The notes under the pieces: model-generated
Database searches by the model: none
What the model was told of the DNA's origin: nothing
What the model saw: the letters and a program-made list of their open reading frames with translations, nothing else
Program-made: the position numbers and the translations under genes
Source of the DNA: Asterias rubens
Lineage: Eukaryota > Echinodermata > Asteroidea > Forcipulatida > Asteriidae
DNA: 64,000 nucleotides
Direction: 5' to 3'
NCBI RefSeq assembly: GCF_902459465.1
Contig: NC_047080.1
Span: 7,848,866-7,912,865, forward strand
Shown: positions 10,858-21,900 of the stretch, piece after piece
Numbering within the stretch: the stretch's first letter is position 1
How the letters are laid out: the number at the start of each line of letters is the position of its first letter

Positions 10858-11095
10858 GCCCAATTTCATAGAGCTGCTTAAGCACAAAATGTTGCTTAAG
10901 CAAAAAAAATCATTGCTTAGTAAAATCAGATTACTGGCCAAGACTCCACTCAGTTGTTATGCTAAGTAAACAACAGCTAAATACTAGTCATAAGCAATGT
11001 ATATGGCATGGAATTTTGGCATGTAACATGTGTAAAATAAGCTATTTTCGTGCTTAAGCAAATTTTTTGCTTAAGCAGCTCTATGAAATTGGCCC
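10857..11095. mobile_element. CWG-type MITE with GCTTAAGC subterminal repeats
   Basis: The left end GGCCCAATTTCATAGAGCTG and the right end (CAGCTCTATGAAATTGGCCC) are inverted repeats of about 30 bp. CTG lies on both sides (10854-10856 and 11096-11098). Many GCTTAAGC motifs occur inside. Relatives are at 57117-57387 (also CTG/CTG), at 10113-10857, and as an end fragment at about 36080-36113. Confidence 0.75.
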
Positions 11096-11396
11096 CTGGT
11101 GTCTTGCCTCAGCTTCAACCAGTCTGTGACCCCAGTTTGAATCCCACGGGGGCACTATGTGGATTGGGTTTTTAGTCACTACTTCTTGACTACGTGGGTT
11201 TTTTCTTGGGTTTTCCTCCTTCTCACATCTAAAACTGAAATTTCTTCATCATCTCTTCTCGTAATCGGCTGTAACTAGAGCTTTGCGAATATTTATCCAG
11301 ATCCAGATCCAAAATCACCTTTCCCCTCACTCCTTCCCATCTTTTTAGTTTCCCACACTGATTTGCATCACTGCTCAATCCCGTTGCCAGATTAGG

Positions 11397-14300
11397 ATGA
11401 CGTGTACTGTGCACTTTCATGTTGAGACGACAGCATTAGCTGAGGACAAGATAGTATGCCTGACGGGTGATGCATCAGAGCTCGGGCAATGGTCAGTCTC
11501 TCAGGTCATCCGTATGTCCAGTCATGATGGAGCAGTCAAGCAGGGCAGGTGAGTTAGAAAAAAGGTTGAAACATCATTTCTCAGTTTAGTTACAATAATC
11601 GTAACCCTCCATCCTCCTGACGGCGGAGCGATTAACACATCTTAGTCTTTTCTCTTTTCATAGCCAGCAACCTTAGTGATACTTCAGCGTTCAAACCTGA
11701 AACCACTATTTTCACTGGCTATACATTAGTAAATATTTGGTATGGTGTTCGCCTATAATCACCATACATGTAGAAGTGACATAACCAAACATGGGATGAG
11801 AGAAAAATCAAATAGTTCTCATTTGGATTTGAACCCAAGACCCCTGGCAGATGCTCTACCAACTGAGCTTGAGGCACAGCAGTATACTCCCATACTTGTT
11901 GGTTTTTAAAAATCGATTAGCAAGTTTGATATGGTAACATTTCTATGAAGAATATGAGCTATTAAACCCTCGTGACGTGGTTATAAAACCAATGCACCAC
12001 AACAAAATGTTGGCATTAAAAACAATTAAGACCAACTGAACTTGTGAGTCGACCAAATCTTGTGTGGACTGCCCGTTGTCAATAGTTGACCATCTTATTT
12101 TGTACAACACAAGACCATCAAACTTGTCATAACGTGAGTTCACTGCGAGGTGCTAAAAATAACTTGCAACAGGCCTGAGGTGACCACGAGGTCCTGGGCG
12201 GTGCTGGGCGGGCCTTGCCCATGACAAATAATTTTTGCCCAGCACTCTAAGCAAAATACATTGTCCCACACAGCACATATTTCCCAGATAATAAATCAAA
12301 ACATTGTCCACTATGCATTGATCTGAGACACAGCTGATAACAAAAAAAAAGAACACAGTTTGTAAACCAGGCATCATGCCTGAAGCTCGACTTCAGCATT
12401 GATGGCCCCATAATTAAACAGAAATAATTTTGTTGATTCTGCTCGCCCTTGGTGGACTTAAAAAAATGGATTTATAAAACCACCACTAAAATTGGTCTAG
12501 CTACAACCCTGGCGGAGACCCAGGGAATCCACCCCCATTACAATCAGAGTATGAGACGGCACAGACTACAGTCTTTGCATAATGACATGAATGATGATCA
12601 TGATGACATGTTGAATAAACGTCCTCAAATTTTGTATTAAATCTCTCAGATTTTCTTTTCTCAACCTTAGGTTTTTTTTTTTTTTATCTTCAGTTGGTCC
12701 ATTGTGGTGAGCTTGCCGAGAGACAGAGAAGTAAAGTATCGCTATGCCATCTGTAGTTTCCATGGTAACTCGGATGCAGTCAGAGTACTTCAATGGGAGT
12801 CGGCCAGAATCCCACGCACGCTGCTTACACAAGGTTAATTGGCCCTTATACTTTGGTCTGGTAAGGGCAAGGCAGTTTTTCCTTCGTGTGAGCTCTTCTA
12901 TGAGGGAAATTAACATTTTGTTTTCGAACATTTCGATGGGCACGGAGGCAATGACCAGGGGCATTTAGGCTTTGCTTGCTCTGTGAAATATTATCTATTG
13001 TTCAATAAAAAAAAACAATCCATGTAGCCATGCCCCATATTGTATGGACTAATTACAAGTAGAGAGCACATAGCCAGGATGATAACACAGCATTCTCCGT
13101 CAACATGTGGGTTACCGTGGCCGAGCGGATAAGAGCATCTGGCTCACCTTCTGGTGGTTAAAGGCAGTAGACACTAATTGGTAATTATTCAAAATAATTG
13201 TTATCGTAAAACCTTTCTTGATTACGAGTAATGGGGAAGGTTGATAGTGTAAAACATTGTGAGAAACAGCTCCTTCTGAAGTGAGGTAGTTTTCGAGAAA
13301 GAAGTAATTTTCCACAAATTTGATTTCGAGACCTCAGATTTAGAATTTGAGGTCTTGAAATCAAGCATCTGACAGCACACAACTTTGCGTGACCATGGTG
13401 CAACAAGGTTTTTGGGGTTTTTTTTTCTTTCATTAATATCTCGCAACTTCAATGACCGATTGAGCTCAAATTTTCACAGGTTTGTTGTTTGAGATATGTT
13501 GAGATACGCCAACTGTGAAGACTAGCCTTTGACAATTACCAACAGTGTCCAGGGTCTTTAAGTCATCGGGATGTGGGTTTGAATCCTGGTATCCTGGTAT
13601 TGGTGAGGGCAGAGGTTTATGTGAATGATTAGCTTGGAGGGCTGTAACTCGCGTTACCAAACAAGTTTTTATCCTAGAAGGATTATTTTGAGTATTTACC
13701 AGTAGTGTCCATTGCCTTTAAACCGTCTTTGTTTTTTTTTCTTTGCAAGGTGAAAAAATTACAGTTAATGGTGGCGATTTTGGGACCATTGGTGAGTATT
13801 GCATTTCTTTGGTTGCACATTTTGTTTGTTAAAAAAAATCAACTCAGCCATTCCCAGTCACTTAGACCTTTAGCAAAAGCACACATTAGCAACAAACCAA
13901 TCCACTAAGCACCTTCCCCAAGACGTGGTGTGTAACACGCCATAAATAGTGAAAGAAAGCATCTTTTGTACACCCTTGTAGTGGATGCTGTTTTGTGTGT
14001 CACTGTGCTGTGTAACCTCTTAAAACCGAAGATAAGCCGTATCTGGTTCACTTCGAGCTGTCTGAGCGCAACTAAGGTGGTTGTATTTTTACGAGCATCT
14101 CCCACTGTTTGCAAAGTTAAAATGGTTCAGATAGCTGAAGTACGCTGTCTGAACATGGCCACAGTTTTTGACTAGAATTGGTATCTGTATACAAATATAA
14201 CATGGTTTTAGGGTGAACAGTCTATATTTTTAGCTCCCCAAGATTGTGGAAGTTTACAAACTAGTTCCTGCGAATGCTATTCACCCGAAATAAACCATGT

Positions 14301-17300
14301 TATGTTTGTTTTACTATATTTCATGTACTGGTACATTATTATTCGGAGCAAGGGGAAATGACGAATGTGAAACATAATGCAACAGGATAAGTTTGTTCAT
14401 GTGTTGGATGTCGATAGCGCAATGAACGCGCATGCTCACAACACCCCCAGAGAACAGTTCCATGATCATAAAGCGCAGTAGACTAGCTGTTCGGGGCGAG
14501 AGTTTTACTTGTCATGCGTATCGACCATGTTTGGATAACTCGTGCGCGCAGTTGGTAGACAGCAAAGATAGCAACTGGCACGTGATGTAGAATTGACCAG
14601 TAAGAGTCAGATTTTGACTTTCAGTCATGAATATGTATGAGTTAGAGTAATCTCAATGTAATCCACAAGGGAAACTGACGGTTGGATGGCTTCTGACTGG
14701 CACCCCCGAACAAAGATATTTGAGCGCCGGCACGTTAATCCGGAGGTCTTTGGTTTGAATCCCACTCTAGCCAATTTTTCTGTGTTCAACCCCCAAAATC
14801 AGGTATAGTAATCTGCATTATTTCCAATTTCAGATGGAGTAAGTAAGATTGAGCGAGGCTGGCTAACAACCCATTCAGAATATCGCCTGATGGTTGACTC
14901 CGATTCCTTCACTCCTGCAGCTGGGTGTGGTGTGTCTGCATACAGTATTCATATCTCAGCCTCATCCCAGGATGACACTGGGTCTAGGCAACAGACAGGG
15001 GCTGGAAAGGAGTCTCCTTCAAAGAGAATGAAGACATGTTGTAAAACAGAACCAGTGCTAATCAGAGTGAGTTTATTATAATTCAGGAGTTTTTGAAGAG
15101 TAAATGTATATATTCCTCATGAGTTCAGGGTTCTCACATGCACAAGCAAAAGTGGCGTGTCTGAGCGGTTAAGAGCACCGAATTCAAATTCTGGTCTTTC
15201 TGATCAGCAGAGTGTTGGTCATGGGATCCCCCAGAATCCATTATTTTTGGACCCCCCTCAGATAAATATTAAGCTCATTATGGCTAAAACAAAAGAAATG
15301 TTGCCCGAGCAATAACTCGAAAAGGACTTGGCGTATCAACTCCACACTTGGTTTGTGGATTAGTCATGGGATCCCCCATGGGATCCCCCAGAAGCCTTTT
15401 GTTTTCGGACCCCCTCATCAGGTAAGTATTAAGGTCATTATGTCTTAAACAATAACTCGAAAAGGACTTGGTGTAGCAACTCCAATCTCAGCATGGCATT
15501 TGTGTTGTCAACACCATTCTTGTTTACTATTTTTTTTACGAATAAATTTTCAATCCTTCCAAAGGTTTTGAACTCTGAGGAGCACCAGCCACATGAACAA
15601 CGGCCTGGAGGTCGACTAATCAACTCTGATGATTATTTTATCTACTCCGTACAAAGCATGAAACCAGGATCAGTAGTAAGTAACATATCCCTTTCAGCAA
15701 TTGATATTCACTTTCCTACAAAGACAATTAAACTCCTCCAAAGGGACATCGATTACACCTGCTGTTAAGTCTCTAATCGCCAGACAACAAAAGGCATTCT
15801 GTTGTGAGGGAAAATTGCTTCAGTGGCGTTTCTACAAAACGCTTGTTGCCAGATCTATTTCTCAGGCTAAACACTTCTTTTATTTGGATAGAATCCGGTT
15901 TTTCAAGGCAACTCAACCAGCAAAATAGCATCGCGGTATTTAGTTATTAGCTAGTCGTCTAAAAGCTCAACCAGCTCTTAGTGTCCCTGATGTTCTACCC
16001 TCAGACTATGTTACTATTGCAGATAAGATAAATCAACACTTTGCACCAACGTTCCTTCCAGCGAACCCTCCACCCCAAATTCAAGAATGGGAAATGTATT
16101 GTGAACTGTGTAAAATCAATCTTTGTAAGTCCACTAGTCCAGACAACATTCCCAATGAGATCATCATAGAATTTGCATGTGAACTGAGTTTGCCTATGAC
16201 TGATATTTTCAATTCTTCCCTTAGAGATGGAGTTGTTCCACAGATTTGGAAAGATGCTATTGTAGCCCCTGTTCCAAAGGAGCAACCTGCCATAATTGAC
16301 AGACTCTGACCAATATCCATCACCTCCCAGCTAGCTAAAATTGCTGTAGGGTTCATTTGAAAATAGTCGTTGGCTGATATATATATATATATATATATAT
16401 TTTGTATACAAGTCGCCAGACACACAAGGCCTGATATGAAGGCCATTTCAAGGTGTGGGCTACAATTATTTTTGTCCAGAGACCGTTGCCACCTAGTTTA
16501 CTCCTAGGGCTGAAACAGGGTTACCCCTTTTACAGTCCATACGGATGTAGGCTTGGGTATCATCAATTCAAAGCCTGGCTGGTAGAGCAGAAAACACTAC
16601 CCGTCCAATTTTACGTAGCAAGTGTCACGACCGGGATTCGAACCCACACTCTGCTGATCAAACACCAGAGCTTGAATCCGGTGCTCTTAACCGCTCGGTG
16701 ACAACATTGGTGACTACCCTATCGTACCCTGGTGTTTCTAGTTCATAGCAAGCATAGTTGTGTACAGGTTTCATTAGGCTCCTAAGCTGCAGTGATTATT
16801 TATTTACTGGTAGAATGCATGTAGTCTAGTCAATCTATGCCAAAATATGGCTTGACCTAGACAAAATTGCAACAGAAATGCTTTTTTTGCAAGTGTCTCC
16901 TGAGACCCTCTAAAACAACATATCAAAAAAGTAGAAACAAGTAAGCAGGGGAAACATGCATAACTTGCATAAATTAACATTAATGTTTCCCCCTAAAATA
17001 TGTATGCACACCCTTTACAAGGTAGACATTTTATTTTTCTCACATAATTTTTTTCAAACCATAGATTGACTAGACTTATGGTGGCTGGATGTAACAAACG
17101 CTTGTTATAGTTTTTATATTTTTCTAATTGTTAAACGTGCCTAGGAGTATGGTCAATGGATGGACGCAATACAAATGTTCATTATTGTCATTATCATCAT
17201 GTGTATTCTTATTATTATATTAACGGCTTCAATTTGTCATCATTTTTACTTTCCGTGGTGTAAATAGGTGTTCACAATTGATCTCTATTCATGTGACAAT

Positions 17301-17428
17301 GAGTCAAACGGTCCAACTTTATACGGAAAGAGTTGGCTTCTGGGAAGTAACGTCAAGAGTGATGCAACGGAAGAGCAAGTTCTGCCTGTTCTCCTTGGTG
17401 CAAAGATTGTAGGAGTGCTCTCAGGTAG

Positions 17429-17461
<33 letters not shown>

Positions 17462-18879
17462 CAGTTTTTATATAGCGCTTTTCACACCCGATGGGTGTCT
17501 CAAAGCACTTCCGACATTATTACCCCTGATCACTGGGCCAAAAAAACATTCCTTAAACCATCTTAGCTCCCTGTATACAGCCTATGCAACAAATCTGCGC
17601 TACTCGGCTAAATCAATCACAAGAACCATCTCTGCCCTCACAGGTATCCATTTACCCCTGGGTGGAAAGAAGCAATTATAGTTAAGTGTCTTGCTCAGGG
17701 ACACAGGTGTCACGACCAGGATTCAAACCCACACTCTGCTGAATAGAATCACAAGAGCAATTCTAGAGCAATGTCATGACACTGCTCTAGACTTGCAAAG
17801 GTCGTGGGTTTGAATCACACCCGAGTAATAAGCCTGTGGTTTTTTTTTGACAGAACTCGGGTAAGTACTGAGTGCTAACACACGTTGGTGTATATGGGTA
17901 AAAATAATATTCTTTATCCCCAATGCAAATTTAACATCTTTAAATCGTTTGCAGTACCCGCTGCTAAAACATAGGATTCAGACTGCCTCTAGCCACCAGG
18001 CAATCTCGGTGGTCTAGTTGGTAAGACACTGCTCTAGACTTGCAAAGGTCGTGGGTTCGAATCCCACCCGAGTAATAAGCCTGTGATTTTTTTTCACAGA
18101 ACTCGGGTAAGTACTGAGTATACAGTGCTAACACACATTGGTGTATATGGGTACAAACCAAAATGAACATTGTTTATCGACCAATGCAAATTTAACATCC
18201 CTAAATATTAATATACTCGTTACACAATGCACTGCACAGCAATGTCAATCAAAAAAACAGAAGTTAAAGGTCACAAAAGGTCATCACAACATGAGCCTGG
18301 CTACAAACACACACGCAAGCTTGTATACACCTGCAACCGTGGACCTCTTCTGTTTATACTCTTTGCAACAGCTCCCATTGGTTTTGTACACCTTTTACTA
18401 ACTGTTGACCCTTCTCGAACCGTGGACTCTATACTCTATTGTTCTTTTTTGTTATAGGTTCTCGGTTTGAATGTGTATACCTACTCACCCACACAAAAGT
18501 GTGTATATGCCTGCAACCGTGGTACTCCTATTGTCCTTCTTTTGTTTAATACTCTTTGCAACAGCTCCCATTGGTTTTGTACACGTTTTCCAACCGTGGA
18601 CCTTTCCTGAACCATGGACCTATTGTCCTCTTTTGTCATAGGTCCCCGGTTTTAACGGGTACACAGACTCACTCACACACACACACACGAGGCTGGCAAT
18701 ACACAAGTTTACAATTACCCAATTCAAATAGTAGCCATGCAAATCACAATATTTCTGGGATAAAATGAGGGTTCAAGTGCAAGATAATACTCACAGACTG
18801 TGTTCTAGGAACTTATCCCTCCAATATAAATAGTGTTTGGAGAATGGCCAAAGCAGAGCGGTTAAGAGCACCAAACTCA

Positions 18880-18912
<33 letters not shown>

Positions 18913-21900
18913 TGTGTTTTACTGCGTTTTCGATGTGCTCCTCTACATGTGTTATTCTTAGTAAAATACTATTTCAAATCCCATATCTTCTAAAAACCAT
19001 CTTTGATTCATTTAAAAGAAATTTAAAAAAATGTTCAATTCATGAATCCTTTTTTGATCTTCCCTGCCGTTCTTTTCCCAGTGCGTTCCATATTAGTTCA
19101 CCCTCTGTCTCCATCATACCTGTGCAACATGGAGGTGTCTTACTCTACCCACTGCAAATGTAGAGTGTCACGGCCGAGTGGTTAAGAGCATCGAATTCAA
19201 GTTCTGGTGCTAATTCACCGGAGTGTGGGTTCGAATCCCGGTCGTGACACTTGTGTCCTTGAGCAAGATACTTTACTATAATTGCTTCTCTTCACCCAGG
19301 GGTATAAATGGGTACCTGCGAGGGTAGAGGTTGATATTGTGAATGACAAGCTTTCGGAGCGCCACGGCAGCTCGGGGCTGTATACTCCCTAATGGGAGCT
19401 GAGAAAGATTAAAGGGATGTTTATTGGCCCAATGACCAGGGGACTAATGTAAAGCGCATTGATACGGTTTATTGTGAAATGCGCTATATAAGAATTTGTT
19501 ATTATTATTATTATTATTATGGAACAGAGCCACCTTAGAAATTTAAAACCTGTTTCATTCATGAAGATCCTTTTTTGATCTTTCCCTGCCGTTCTTTCCC
19601 CAGTGCGTTCCATAGTAATTCACCCTCTGTCCCCATCATCCCTGTGTAACATGGAGGTGTCTTACTCTACCCACTGGAAATGGAACAGAGCCACCTTAGA
19701 AATTAAAAAATATGTTTAATTCATGAATATCGTTTTTAATCTTTCCCTGCCGTTCTTTCCCCAGTGCGTTCCATAGTAATTCACCCTCTGTCCCCATCAT
19801 CCCTTTGTAACATGGAGGTGTCTTACACTACTCACTGGAAATGAAACAGAGCCACCTTAGAAATTAAAAAAAATGTTTAATTCATGAATATCGTTTTTGA
19901 TCTTTCCTTACGTTCTTTCCCCAGTGCGTTCCATAGTAATTCACCCTCTGTCCCCATCATCCCTGTGCAACATGGAGGTGTCTTACTCTACCCACTGGAA
20001 ATGGAACAGAGCCACCTTGGACGGAAGTCATCGTGGTTTTGGAAGGTCACACCGAGACAGCTCACTTCTTCAAGAGTAAGAAAAACCAGATTTGATTCAT
20101 TCTGATTAAAATTTTCTTAAACAAAATTATCAATATAAACCACAAGGGAAACTGACTGGGCAAATTTTGAAATGTTTTTTGGGGTTTAACAAAGAATTGA
20201 CTAGAGTGGGATTCGAACCAACGACCTCCGGATTAACGTGCCGGCACTCTACCAACTAAGCTATCTAGCCCTATATTGGCGGTGTCCCTATTTTGTCAAT
20301 ATCTTTGTTCGGGGTGCCAGTCAGAAGCCATACAACGGTTAACTGCCGTGTAGCCAGGGATCACACCCAAACTACGATACAACCTGGGAAGCACAGCTAG
20401 GGGATCACCTTAAGGGGATGCGACTTTTTGATTCAGATATCAATATAAACCACAAGGGAAACTGACTGGGTAAATTTCCGAACAAAGATATTGTCAAAAT
20501 AGGGACACCGCCAATATAGGGCTAGATAGCTCAGTTGGTAGAGCGCCGGCACGTTAATCCGGAGGTCTTTGGTTCGAATCCCACTCTAGTCAATTCTTCG
20601 TTGAACCCCAAAAATCATTAAATAAAATTAATGATTATTTATTAAAGCGTTGGACACCTTTGGTAATTGTCAAAGACCAGTCTTCTCACTTGGTGTATCT
20701 GAACATATGCACAAAATAACAAACCTGTGAAAATTTGAACTCAATCAGTCGTCGAAGTTGCGGGATAATAATTGGAAAAAAAACACCCCTGGCGCACGAA
20801 GTTGTGTGCTTTCAGATGCTTGATTTCGAGACCTCAAAATCTAATTCTGAGGTCTCAAAATCAAATTCGCGAAAAATTACTTCTTTCTCAAAAACTATGT
20901 TACTTTAGAGGGAGTTGTTTCATACAATGAGAGTAGTTATCAATAGTGTCTACTGCCTTTAAATACAATTAAGGATGATTTACTAATGGTTTTTATTTTA
21001 TTTTAATGGGGAATTTCTGCATATTTGACAATGTTACTTTTAAAATCACTTCATGTTGTTCCCAAAAAAAAGAGTGCCTCTGTGCTGTATTATTTTTTCA
21101 GAGCATTTTGGTGTTTCAAGAGTGACCATTTTCTTTTCCAAATATCATTGTCACTATAAAACCCAGACTAGACGAAGATAAGATAACAATGTTTATGTAA
21201 AAAGCGCCAGGATTTTATTGTTCTCTTGTTTGAAATTATGAGTGCATTCAGCGTGAATCGCAAAACCTCAGCCACAAAAGCAAACTAAATAAATTAAATT
21301 ATTAGAACTGAATTATGCATAGTTTCTTTAAAGCCATTGGACCCTTTCGGTAAACAGTATTGTCCAAGGCCCACACTTCGTGTATCACAACTTCTATATA
21401 AAACAACAATCCTGTGGAAATTTGGGCTTAATCGGTCATCGGAGTCGGAAGAAAATAACGGGAAAACCCACCCTTGTATCCGCGCGTTTCGCCGTGTCAT
21501 GACATGTGTATAAAATAAATCCGTAATTCTCGTTAACGAGAATTGATATTGTTTTACTGTTTTCTCAAAAAGTAAAGCATTTCATGGAATAATATTTCAA
21601 GAGAAGTATTTCACCACTACCTTCTGTAAACCCTGTAAGTTATTTGTAAATCTGTGAACTTTTTCTTTTTTTTCTGTACCGAAAGGGTCCAATGGCTTTA
21701 ATATCTCCCTGTTCATTTGTAACCCAAGATTTTATTTTCTCTTTTCAGTATTCCTGTTTATTCTCATGTTCCAGAGAACACTATTAGGGCTTTCCAGAAG
21801 GGTGCACTCCACGTAAGATAAAACATTTTCTTTCTTCCAAACTAAACTTAACAGCAATGTTTTTATCCATGTATTTTCATTTTGGTTTTACCATTCATGG

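Noticed and set aside
12566..12964. 132-codon minus-strand ORF
   Set aside because: It overlaps exon 2 of the GPCPD1-like gene in antisense and shows no recognisable domain.
18005..18076. tRNA gene with GGTTCGAATCC
   Set aside because: The anticodon arm does not pair, and a second copy with the same downstream sequence lies about 240 bp upstream; it is a SINE.
20519..20592. tRNA-Asn(GTT) gene
   Set aside because: A and B boxes are good, but the anticodon loop has C at position 33, the anticodon stem has a mismatch, and the sequence continues into a repeated SINE tail.
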